Positions 55,156 to 61,699 of a stretch of 61,699 bases of DNA are shown here, piece by piece. Both the position numbers and the translations under genes were made by a program. The DNA comes from Exobacillus caeni. Its GTDB lineage: Bacteria; Bacillota; Bacilli; Bacillales; Guptibacillaceae. The stretch covers positions 1 to 61,699 of the forward strand of contig NZ_SWLG01000020.1 of the NCBI RefSeq assembly GCF_005747095.1, read 5' to 3'. The stretch's first letter is position 1, and every line of letters begins with the position of its first letter. Below the pieces are notes generated by a model, which was not told where the DNA came from, ran no database searches, and saw only the letters and a program-made list of their open reading frames with translations.

Positions 55156-57597
55156 TTAAGATTTTGTCGCTGACAATGAGTCTACCACATAATCATTATC
55201 TCTATAATCGATTCTTACTTTTTGGCCTTTAGAGATATTACCTTTCAGCAATTCTTCTGAAAGCCGGTCTTCAATTTGTTTCTGCAGCGCACGGCGCAGC
55301 GGACGGGCACCATAGTCTGGATCGTAACCTTCTTCAGAGATTTTCTCCAGTGCCTCACTTGTAAGTTCAAACTCGATGCCATGTTCAACAAGACGTTGTT
55401 TTAAACTATCTGCCATGAGCTGAACAATTTCTTTGAGATGTTTTTTCTCAAGGGAATGGAAGACAATGATCTCATCGATACGGTTTAAGAACTCAGGACG
55501 GAATGTTTTCTTCAGTTCTTCCATTACTTTGTCTTTCATATCTTTATATTCCTGGCCTTCGGATTGGGTAGTGAAGCCAAGATACTTGTTACGCTTTAAC
55601 GTGCTTGCTCCAACGTTTGATGTCATGATTACGACAGTGTTGCGGAAGTCCACTACACGCCCTTTGGAATCAGTCAAGCGCCCATCCTCAAGAACTTGAA
55701 GCAAAATGTTGAAAACATCAGGATGTGCTTTTTCAATCTCATCCAAAAGGATAACTGAGTATGGCTTTCTCCTTACTTTCTCGGTTAATTGGCCACCCTC
55801 TTCATATCCTACGTATCCTGGAGGTGAACCTACAAGCCGTGACGTTGCATGTTTTTCCATATACTCAGACATGTCGATGCGAATAACAGAATCTTCATCC
55901 CCAAATAGGGTTTCTGCAACAGCACGGGCAAGTTCTGTTTTACCTACCCCGGTCGGTCCGAGGAAGATGAAGGAACCGATCGGACGTTTAGGGTCCTTTA
56001 ACCCTGCCCGGGCACGGCGAACGGCTTTAGAGATGGCTTTTACTGCTTCTTCCTGACCGATAACCCGGTTATGAAGGATTTCTTCCATCTTAAGCAAACG
56101 TTCTGTTTCTTCTTCTTCCAATTTCGAAACCGGAACACCAGTCCAGTTCGACACCACGATCGCGATGTCTTCCGGTGTTACTTCCTGGTTCTCTTTGCCC
56201 TGTTTTTCTTTCCATGCCTTCTTAGTCTGTTCTAAATCTTCACGAAGGCGTTGTTCGGAATCCCTTAACGAAGCTGCCTTTTCGAACTCCTGGCTTTGTA
56301 CTGCAGCATCTTTCTCTTTTCTAACTTCTTCAAGCTGTTTATCAAGCTCTTTAAGATTCGGTGGCGCTGTATAAGAACGAAGGCGAACCTTAGAAGCTGC
56401 TTCGTCGATCAAATCGATCGCTTTATCTGGTAAAAAGCGGTCAGTAATATAACGGTCTGAAAGTTTAACCGCTGCGTCGATCGCTTCATCGGTAATCGTT
56501 ACACGGTGATGCGCTTCATAACGGTCACGCAATCCTTTTAAAATCATTTTTGATTCCACATCAGTCGGTTCATTAACCTGGATCGGCTGGAATCGACGCT
56601 CAAGAGCAGCGTCCTTTTCAATGTACTTGCGGTATTCATCGAGTGTAGTAGCACCGATACACTGTAGTTCACCACGAGCGAGTGCAGGTTTAAGGATGTT
56701 AGATGCATCGATCGCTCCTTCTGCACCCCCGGCTCCAATCAAGGTGTGCAGCTCATCAATAAACAGGATAATGTTCCCGGCCTGGCGAATTTCATCCATT
56801 ACTTTCTTCAAACGATCCTCAAATTCACCACGATACTTTGTACCGGCTACAACCGTCCCCATATCAAGGGTCATCACTCGTTTATCCCTTAGAATCTCTG
56901 GAACCTCATTATTTATAATCTGTTGTGCGAGGCCTTCGGCAATCGCTGTCTTACCGACGCCCGGCTCACCGATTAGCACTGGATTGTTTTTAGTGCGTCG
57001 ACTCAACACTTCAATAACACGCTCGATTTCTTTGCTTCTTCCGATTACTGGATCAAGGCCGTTATCTCTTGCCATAGCTGTTAAGTCTCTTGCAAGGCTG
57101 TCAAGGGTCGGCGTGTTAGCACTGGATCCTCCGCCACTATGATGAGAAGAGGAAGATGTTTCGTTGCTTCCGAGTAACTGAAGGACTTGCTGACGCGCTT
57201 TGTTGAGACTCACGCCAAGGTTATTTAAAACTCTTGCAGCAACACCCTCTCCCTCTCTAATAAGGCCTAATAAGATATGTTCCGTGCCTACATAGGAGTG
57301 GCTCAACTTGCGTGCTTCATCCATCGAAAGTTCAATAACCTTCTTAGCCCTTGGTGTATAGTGAATCGTTTGAACCGATTCCTGCCCGCGTCCAATCAGC
57401 TTTTCTACTTCCTTTTGAATTTTTTCTGAACCAAGGCCGAGTGCAGTAAGCGCCTTAGCTGCAATTCCTTCTCCTTCGCGGATTAGCCCAAGAAGGATGT
57501 GTTCTGTACCGACATTATTATGGCCTAAGCGAATTGCTTCTTCCTGCGCAAGAGCTAAAACTTTTTGAGCACGCTCTGTAAAACGTCCAAACATCAT
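55156..57597 (-). CDS. clpC: AAA+ ATPase ClpC
   Basis: 813 aa unfoldase partner of ClpP. Two N-domain repeats (about 1-145), D1 Walker [10 protein letters not shown], a UVR-containing middle domain ([21 protein letters not shown]) that binds adaptors such as MecA and McsB, D2 Walker [10 protein letters not shown] and a ClpP-binding loop near [13 protein letters not shown] ... [16 protein letters not shown] precedes [10 protein letters not shown]. Last gene of ctsR-mcsA-mcsB-clpC. Confidence 0.99.
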   Translation of the reverse strand: MMFGRFTERAQKVLALAQEEAIRLGHNNVGTEHILLGLIREGEGIAAKALTALGLGSEKIQKEVEKLIGRGQESVQTIHYTPRAKKVIELSMDEARKLSHSYVGTEHILLGLIREGEGVAARVLNNLGVSLNKARQQVLQLLGSNETSSSSHHSGGGSSANTPTLDSLARDLTAMARDNGLDPVIGRSKEIERVIEVLSRRTKNNPVLIGEPGVGKTAIAEGLAQQIINNEVPEILRDKRVMTLDMGTVVAGTKYRGEFEDRLKKVMDEIRQAGNIILFIDELHTLIGAGGAEGAIDASNILKPALARGELQCIGATTLDEYRKYIEKDAALERRFQPIQVNEPTDVESKMILKGLRDRYEAHHRVTITDEAIDAAVKLSDRYITDRFLPDKAIDLIDEAASKVRLRSYTAPPNLKELDKQLEEVRKEKDAAVQSQEFEKAASLRDSEQRLREDLEQTKKAWKEKQGKENQEVTPEDIAIVVSNWTGVPVSKLEEEETERLLKMEEILHNRVIGQEEAVKAISKAVRRARAGLKDPKRPIGSFIFLGPTGVGKTELARAVAETLFGDEDSVIRIDMSEYMEKHATSRLVGSPPGYVGYEEGGQLTEKVRRKPYSVILLDEIEKAHPDVFNILLQVLEDGRLTDSKGRVVDFRNTVVIMTSNVGASTLKRNKYLGFTTQSEGQEYKDMKDKVMEELKKTFRPEFLNRIDEIIVFHSLEKKHLKEIVQLMADSLKQRLVEHGIEFELTSEALEKISEEGYDPDYGARPLRRALQKQIEDRLSEELLKGNISKGQKVRIDYRDNDYVVDSLSATKS

Positions 57598-57613
57598 AAA
57601 AATCAGCCTCCTA

Positions 57614-58684
57614 TTAATTGTTATGTTCTAGCTTTAATCTTTCACGAATTAATGCAGCCCGTCGAATATCTCTTTCATTTGGACCAAGCGTATCGCCTGC
57701 ATATTGCTGCAGAAATCCTGGTTGAGTAAGTATCATCAGTTCATTTAATATATTCCTGGAAAAGCCATTGATCAATCCAAGATCTATACCCAAACGAACA
57801 TCGGATAAGCATTTAGAAGCTTCCTTTGACTGTATGATCCTGCTGTTCTCAAGAACTCCAAAGGAACGATAGATTCTGTCCTCAAGTTCTATTCGCGAGT
57901 GATCAAGAAGTGAGTTTCTTGCAGCTCTTTCTTGCTCGATTAGCTGTGCGACCACTCCTCTTAACTCTTCTACGATATCTTCTTCTGATTTCCCGAGGGT
58001 TATCTGATTTGATATCTGAAAAATATTCCCCAGTGCTTCGCTTCCTTCCCCATAAATACCTCTGACAACGAGGCCCAACTGGTTGATCGCCGGAATAATC
58101 CGGTTCAAGCGCTGGGTCATCACAAGAGCAGGAAGGTGCATCATGACAGATGCTCTCATGCCTGTTCCCACATTTGTAGGACAACTTGTTAAATATCCTC
58201 TTTTTTCATCGAACGCATATTTTACTTTTTCTTCGATCCAATCATCAATTGCATTGGCGGAGTCCAGCGCTTTTTCCAGCTGAAAGCCAGGTGATAAGCA
58301 TTGTATCCTTAGATGATCTTCTTCATTTACCATTATACTTATTGATTCATCATTACTTAAAAGAACAGCACCATGATTTGAGTAATCCGTTAAGTTAGGG
58401 CTTATGAGATGTTTTTCAACTAAAACCTGTTTCTCAGTTGATTTTAACTCATCCATCGCAATGTATTCTAGCGGATCTACTCCTTCAGGCGAATCGCCGG
58501 CTGTTTTTTCCTTCAATTCATTTAAAACGTGACTGGCAGTCTCCAGTGAAGCAACAACAGGAAAAATGTATTGTTCAAGGTTTCTTGCCAACCTTATCCT
58601 GCTGCTAAGAACGATATCTGAATCAGGGCCTTCTTCTGTCATCCACGGACTGATCGCATCCGTAACAAAACGTTCCAGGGACAT
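57614..58684 (-). CDS. mcsB: Protein arginine kinase McsB
   Basis: 356 aa, ATP:guanido phosphotransferase fold. It phosphorylates arginines to mark proteins, including CtsR, for Clp[12 protein letters not shown] and [20 protein letters not shown] (catalytic Cys region) and [19 protein letters not shown] are seen. The C-terminal [17 protein letters not shown] is typical. One-base overlap with mcsA. Confidence 0.97.
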   Translation of the reverse strand: MSLERFVTDAISPWMTEEGPDSDIVLSSRIRLARNLEQYIFPVVASLETASHVLNELKEKTAGDSPEGVDPLEYIAMDELKSTEKQVLVEKHLISPNLTDYSNHGAVLLSNDESISIMVNEEDHLRIQCLSPGFQLEKALDSANAIDDWIEEKVKYAFDEKRGYLTSCPTNVGTGMRASVMMHLPALVMTQRLNRIIPAINQLGLVVRGIYGEGSEALGNIFQISNQITLGKSEEDIVEELRGVVAQLIEQERAARNSLLDHSRIELEDRIYRSFGVLENSRIIQSKEASKCLSDVRLGIDLGLINGFSRNILNELMILTQPGFLQQYAGDTLGPNERDIRRAALIRERLKLEHNN

Positions 58685-59220
58685 TATTCCTCTCCCCCTT
58701 TTTCAGAACGGCTCTCCAATGCACGAATCTTGTCTCGAACCTCAGCAGCACGCTCAAATTCCTGCTCTGTTATTAATTCTTGCAATTCATCCTTCAATGT
58801 TTTAATTTTTCTTTTTAGTTCTATTTCACTTCCTGCACGCTTTGGTATTTTTCCAGCATGGGTTGTGTTGCCTCCATGGACCCTTTTCAAAATCGGGTCC
58901 AGCTTTTGGTTAAATGTATTGTAGCATTCAGAACAACCGAACCTGCCTATCTTAGTAAACCTCTCATAAGTCATTCCGCATTTCGGGCACTGAAGCCCAC
59001 CGGGATTATAGAAAGGATGCCCTGTACTTTCTTCTAAAGGCTTTTCATAATTTAACAAGCCAGACAACAGGTTATGGATTGAGAAACTATTAGTGCCAGG
59101 GAAAAATTCTCCTTTATCTTTTGCACATACCTCACAAATATGGATCTCGTTCTTTTCGCCATTTATTATTTTAGTAAAGTGGAGCGTTGCCGGCCTTTGA
59201 TGGCATTCCTGGCATTCCAT
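58684..59220 (-). CDS. mcsA: McsB activator, zinc-finger protein McsA
   Basis: 178 aa. Four CXXC pairs (Cys3/6, Cys29/32, Cys78/81, Cys96/99) bind zinc; a C-terminal UVR domain ([25 protein letters not shown]) mediates ClpC contact. It activates McsB kinase and modulates CtsR. AGGAATGACC lies before ATG. Confidence 0.97.
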   Translation of the reverse strand: MECQECHQRPATLHFTKIINGEKNEIHICEVCAKDKGEFFPGTNSFSIHNLLSGLLNYEKPLEESTGHPFYNPGGLQCPKCGMTYERFTKIGRFGCSECYNTFNQKLDPILKRVHGGNTTHAGKIPKRAGSEIELKRKIKTLKDELQELITEQEFERAAEVRDKIRALESRSEKGGEE

Positions 59221-59268
59221 TTGGTCATTCCTCCTTACTCCCTCACTAATAGGTATCCTTACAACAAT

Positions 59269-59733
59269 CTATTTCTTATATTTCAAAGAGGTGAGCATTG
59301 CTTTCAGCATATTTGCCCGAAGCTCATCTCGTAAAGGCAAATCAATAGTAATAATAGTGCGATCAATTACGCTTAACATTAACGTCGCTTCCCTTTTAGA
59401 AATCACTTCTTCTTCGAATAAACGCTTGATAATATTTTCAGCGACCGATTGGCTTATTTTAGAACGGATATGGGAAAGCATTTCATCGATCAGGTGGGCG
59501 TGAGAATCAGCTTTAACTTTTACAATTCTGATATAGCCCCCTCCTCCCCTTTTACTTTCCACAACATATCCCTTTTCAATCGTAAAACGAGTATTGATTA
59601 CATAGTTGATTTGTGAGGGTACACACTGAAATCTTTCAGCTACTTCACTTCGCTTGATTTCTACTGTATCTCTTCCTTCAATCGTTAAAATCTGTTTTAA
59701 GTACGCTTCGATTACATCGGAAATATTTCTCAA
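59269..59733 (-). CDS. ctsR: Heat-shock repressor CtsR
   Basis: 154 aa from TTG 59733 (LRNISDVIEAYLKQIL), preceded by GGAGGGGAGAGGGA. This length equals B. subtilis CtsR; the frame is open to 59826 but runs through the promoter and operator. It has a winged HTH with RSEVAERFQCVPSQINYVINTRF and the glycine-rich wing ESKRGGGGYIRI; the latter senses heat and is the McsB target. First gene of its autoregulated operon. Confidence 0.96.
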   Translation of the reverse strand: MRNISDVIEAYLKQILTIEGRDTVEIKRSEVAERFQCVPSQINYVINTRFTIEKGYVVESKRGGGGYIRIVKVKADSHAHLIDEMLSHIRSKISQSVAENIIKRLFEEEVISKREATLMLSVIDRTIITIDLPLRDELRANMLKAMLTSLKYKK

Positions 59734-59765
59734 TCCCTCTCCCCTCCTCTCCAACCTCTTCTGAC

Positions 59766-59782
59766 TTTGACTATCTTTGACT
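59766..59782 (-). promoter_or_regulatory. CtsR operator
   Basis: Minus AGTCAAA GAT AGTCAAA, a perfect tandem heptad (RGTCAAA-NAN-RGTCAAA), placed just downstream of the -10. Confidence 0.95.
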
Positions 59783-59790
59783 TTATGAAT

Positions 59791-59820
59791 ATTATAAAAC
59801 GGAATGAAGGGAGAATGCAA
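59791..59820 (-). promoter_or_regulatory. ctsR operon promoter
   Basis: TTGCAT (59820-59815), 18-bp spacer, TATAAT (59796-59791). The operator lies at the start site so repressor should block polymerase. The -35 falls in a GAGAATGC/GCATTCTC hairpin (59811-59840). Confidence 0.82.
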
Positions 59821-59870
59821 CAACATTGCAGCGCATTCTCCTTAAACCATTGTTACCAAATTCTTAATTT

Positions 59871-60575
59871 TCATTCCCTCGCTTCGATTCTTTTCACATC
59901 TTGTATTTCTTTTAGTTCTTCAAGAACAAGTGGCATTGAGACAGCTTCAGGTATTTTTACAAGCAAAGAGAATTTTCTCATATTTTCATCTTTCTTTTCT
60001 TCTTCATCTATGTTCATTTGGCTCACCTTAAGGCCTTTTTCTTCAACTTTATCGATTATTCTGCTTAATGAAGTTTTTTTATTTACATATAAATAAATCC
60101 ATTGCTGTTGATTCGATTTAAAAAGCGTACCCTCGATCTTATTTAAGAAGACAAGGCTTAATATGACAATAACGGTAGTTAAAACTGCTTCAGCATACAT
60201 GCCGGCTCCGACCACCAGCCCGATCCCCGCAACAATCCAAATGGATGCTGCAGTTGTCAATCCTCTTACAGTCCCTCCGTTTACCAGAATAGTTCCTGCT
60301 CCCAAAAATCCGATTCCACTTACCACATACGATGGAATACGAGCCGGATCAAACCGGACATTGGCATGTTCTTCACTATATGTAATGAAGCCATATAAGG
60401 AAAGTAACATCATCAAACATGACCCAACACCAACCAATATGTGGGTTCTGAATCCTGCCGGATGCTTTTTTACTTCTCTCTCTAATCCGATGATGCCGCT
60501 AAGAATCGCAGCAATGAATATTCTTAAAGTCATTATTAAGAAATCATCGTGGAATAATTGCATCAAGAAATTCAA
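59871..60575 (-). CDS. MgtC/SapB family membrane protein
   Basis: 234 aa from TTG 60575, with GGAGG 10 nt upstream (ATG 60563 is an alternative). An N-terminal MgtC domain has about four transmembrane helices and the blocks GLEREVKKHPAGFRTHILVGVGS, GIGFLGAGTILVNGGTVRGLTTAASIWIVAGIG; an ACT-like soluble C-terminal domain follows (about 150-234). Relatives affect magnesium homeostasis or the F-ATPase; the substrate is unknown. It is not in this place in B. subtilis and lies alone between the ctsR operon and the scarred rrn end. Confidence 0.88.
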   Translation of the reverse strand: MNFLMQLFHDDFLIMTLRIFIAAILSGIIGLEREVKKHPAGFRTHILVGVGSCLMMLLSLYGFITYSEEHANVRFDPARIPSYVVSGIGFLGAGTILVNGGTVRGLTTAASIWIVAGIGLVVGAGMYAEAVLTTVIVILSLVFLNKIEGTLFKSNQQQWIYLYVNKKTSLSRIIDKVEEKGLKVSQMNIDEEEKKDENMRKFSLLVKIPEAVSMPLVLEELKEIQDVKRIEARE

Positions 60576-60843
60576 AAGCTTACTCCCTCCATTTCCTACT
60601 TTTATACCCCATTTGCCTGGTTGCATAACTTGTTATTTACTATTATTTTTATGATAAATTACAGTATAGATGAAAGTTATATTTTAGCAAAGTGAAAGCG
60701 TGGTAATTTTGGAAATGTCTTGGAGGCTCGGATTGCAACTTTAACTACAGATCGGTGGTTTGAGGTGCAAGGAGTGGCAGTATTGGAAGTGATTGGGAAA
60801 GTGGAATTGCGGAGGGAGAGGATCAGCCGGAAACCCTGCGAAA

Positions 60844-60972
60844 GAGGTCATATGGTTCGCTATTTTGGTATTTTGGAGCAGTTTTAAGAATTATAGGACA
60901 TCTGTTCCTCTATTTGCTGAAATTGGAATGGGAACGGGGGAAATTGAGGCAAATAGCGGAACAGATGACCTC
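60844..60972. repeat. Inverted-repeat element with three copies of a 22-nt motif
   Basis: GAGGTCATATGGTTCGCTATTT (split: GAGGTCAT, ATGGTTCGCTATTT) at 60844-60865, a second copy in the same orientation at 60894-60915, and an inverted copy at 60951-60972 read as GAGGTCATCTG-TTCCGCTATTT. Each differs from the last copy by at most three bases. The two ends form imperfect terminal inverted repeats. Together 60844-60972 looks like a palindromic or MITE-like repeat. No convincing gene lies between 60576 and 61004. Confidence 0.75.
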
Positions 60973-61004
60973 AAATAACTTCTCCCTCAGCTGTTCTTAC
61001 ATTC

Positions 61005-61046
61005 GCCCGGCGATATCCTACTCTTACAGGGGGAGATTCCCCAATC
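61005..61046 (-). pseudogene. Degenerate 3' half of a 5S rRNA gene with its terminator remnant
   Basis: Positions 61005-61045 match the 3' end of the intact 5S gene (61581-61621) at 38 of 41 bases, including ACTCTTACAGGGGGAGAT. The 5' part is gone. Past its 3' end, 60982-60998 repeats 17 nt of the 5S terminator region (CTCCCTCAGCTGTTCTT), with a degraded opposite arm. Confidence 0.82.
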
Positions 61047-61065
61047 GGAACCCCTCTTTTAGATG

Positions 61066-61087
61066 AAATAAGGGATCAGATGACCTA
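61066..61087 (-). repeat. Fourth copy of the 22-nt motif, inverted
   Basis: AAATAAGGGATCAGATGACCTA, the same motif as at 60951-60972 with four differences and in the same orientation. It lies between the 5S remnant and the intron-like element. Confidence 0.65.
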
Positions 61088-61102
61088 TAATGTTTGGCCA
61101 TA

Positions 61103-61115
61103 CAAAAAAAGAACA
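61103..61115. repeat. 13-nt direct repeat, copy 1
   Basis: CAAAAAAAGAACA, identical to 61542-61554, flanking the intron-like element at its domain V end. Confidence 0.8.
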
Positions 61116-61541
61116 CCGGACGTGCGGCTTTCCCGCATCCGGCTTTCTTTTCGTTAGTTCCCCATAACCAGGAGTGAGAAGGCTGATTTCACTCACTAAC
61201 TAGGAACGATTGGTGAGAAGGTCTACCAACGCCATCCTGACCCTAATCACGTCAGTGAGTCCTGTAGGTCTTTTCCCTTTTATTGTTTTCCCACAGAATA
61301 TGCAAAAACGCATAGGTTTCCTCGTTTTTAGGGCGAGTCACCCAGCACTGCCGCCACCTCTGGTTCACACATTGTTCCGGGCTGGACTTTGCCTGCAGGC
61401 CTTTCAGATTCTTTTTCGCAAAAGACACCCTGCCAGTCCTTCTCCATTGGAGCGAGGACTTCTACTTCGGCTACAGCACTATAAAGGGTAAAGTTACTGA
61501 GTGGATTTAAACCACTTAGACTGTGTGACTGCGGGGCACAC
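61115..61541 (-). mobile_element. ORF-less group II (class C-like) intron remnant, domains I to V
   Basis: On minus it begins GTGTGCCCCGCAGTCACAC (61541), the group II 5' consensus as in the Oceanobacillus class C intron (GUGUGCCCGGC). Then come AGTCTAAGTGGTTTAAATCC and a block CAGGGTGTC...GCGA...AATCTGAAAGG...GGCAAA resembling domain I. The 3' end is a domain V-like hairpin AAGCCGGATGCGG GAAA GCCGCACGTCCGG (about 61148-61116). No reverse transcriptase frame exists. Domain VI and a 3' splice site are not found. It lies right after the 5S terminator U-tract, the known class C insertion site. About 427 nt; probably dead. Confidence 0.78.
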
Positions 61542-61554
61542 CAAAAAAAGAACA
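61542..61554. repeat. 13-nt direct repeat, copy 2
   Basis: CAAAAAAAGAACA; this copy is the U-tract side of the 5S terminator and adjoins the intron-like 5' end. Confidence 0.8.
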
Positions 61555-61573
61555 GCTCCCTCAGCTGTTCTTT
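61545..61573 (-). terminator. rrn (5S) terminator
   Basis: Minus AAGAACAGCT GAGGG AGCTGTTCTT followed by TTTTT, a perfect 10-bp stem 8 nt past the 5S 3' end. Confidence 0.93.
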
Positions 61574-61580
61574 CCTTAAT

Positions 61581-61698
<118 letters not shown>

Positions 61699-61699
61699 T

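Noticed and set aside
60793-60978. 61-codon open frame on plus
   Set aside because: It lies over the 22-nt repeat copies and changes with them; better explained as noncoding repeat DNA.
61115-61160. First reading of this hairpin as the domain IV base of an intron whose maturase was lost
   Set aside because: The AGCC...GAAA...CGGT layout fits domain V better, so the element is read as an ORF-less intron lacking domain VI.
61210-61491. 93-codon open frame on plus
   Set aside because: It is antisense to the intron-like element; no SD and no recognisable protein features.

Overview
The window is a 61.7 kb stretch of a chromosome from an endospore-forming Bacillaceae (low-to-mid GC Firmicute). 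It is lined up with the Bacillus subtilis interval between two rrn operons that carries the translation super-operon. Synteny with B. subtilis is nearly gene for gene: ctsR-mcsA-mcsB-clpC-radA-disA-yacL-ispD-ispF-gltX-cysE-cysS-mrnC-rlmB-rae1-sigH-rpmG-secE-nusG-rplKAJL-ybxB-rpoBC-rplGB-rpsLG-fusA-tuf, then the S10/spc/alpha clusters, ecfA1A2T-truA-rplM-rpsI, ybaK-cwlD-salA-gerD-kbaA-pdaB. Here the block is written in reverse, so almost every gene is on the minus strand. Only pdaB and gerD are on plus. A genus cannot be assigned from the sequence alone. Sporulation and germination genes (sigH, disA, cwlD, gerD, pdaB, kbaA) show that it is a spore former; Fictibacillus or a close relative is a guess.

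Layout, low to high coordinate: the 5' end of a 16S rRNA gene with two tandem rrn promoters (1-460); a sporulation and wall cluster (460-5500); an orphan ParB-fold gene (5632-6099); rpsI, rplM, truA and the energizing module of an ECF vitamin transporter (6300-10570); the alpha, spc and S10 ribosomal clusters with secY, adk, map and infA (10788-25740); a 740-nt gap with tandem S10 promoters and an unexplained folded element (25741-26479); tuf, fusA, rpsG, rpsL, rplGB (26480-31212); rpoC and rpoB (31300-38495); ybxB and the L7/L12, L10, L1, L11 genes with autoregulatory leaders (38817-42160); nusG, secE, rpmG, sigH (42162-44051); RNA-processing genes and tRNA-Cys/Glu charging with a cysteine T-box (44123-49779); isoprenoid, c-di-AMP, RadA and the CtsR/McsAB/ClpC heat-shock operon (49858-59820); an MgtC-like gene; and a scarred rrn junction ending in a 5S rRNA gene (60576-61699).

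The core of the window is ordinary housekeeping DNA and the ribosomal, RNA polymerase and elongation-factor genes look intact. Regulation visible in the sequence includes strong sigma-A promoters, an L10 leader with attenuator, probable L1 and L11 leaders, a tRNA-Cys T-box, a perfect CtsR operator and a sigma-G-like promoter before gerD. Several genes are best read from TTG or GTG starts (rpoB, ctsR, salA, kbaA, mgtC-like; rplK, sigH, pdaB, ispD, ispF).

The unusual DNA is at the high-coordinate end. Directly after the 5S terminator lies a 427-nt ORF-less group II intron-like sequence. It starts with GTGTG at the terminator U-tract, where class C introns insert. It ends in a domain V-like hairpin and is bracketed by 13-nt direct repeats. 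Beyond it are a degenerate 3' half of a second 5S gene with its terminator, interleaved with four copies of a 22-nt inverted-repeat motif. A second unexplained item is a multi-stem palindromic element between tuf and the S10 promoters.
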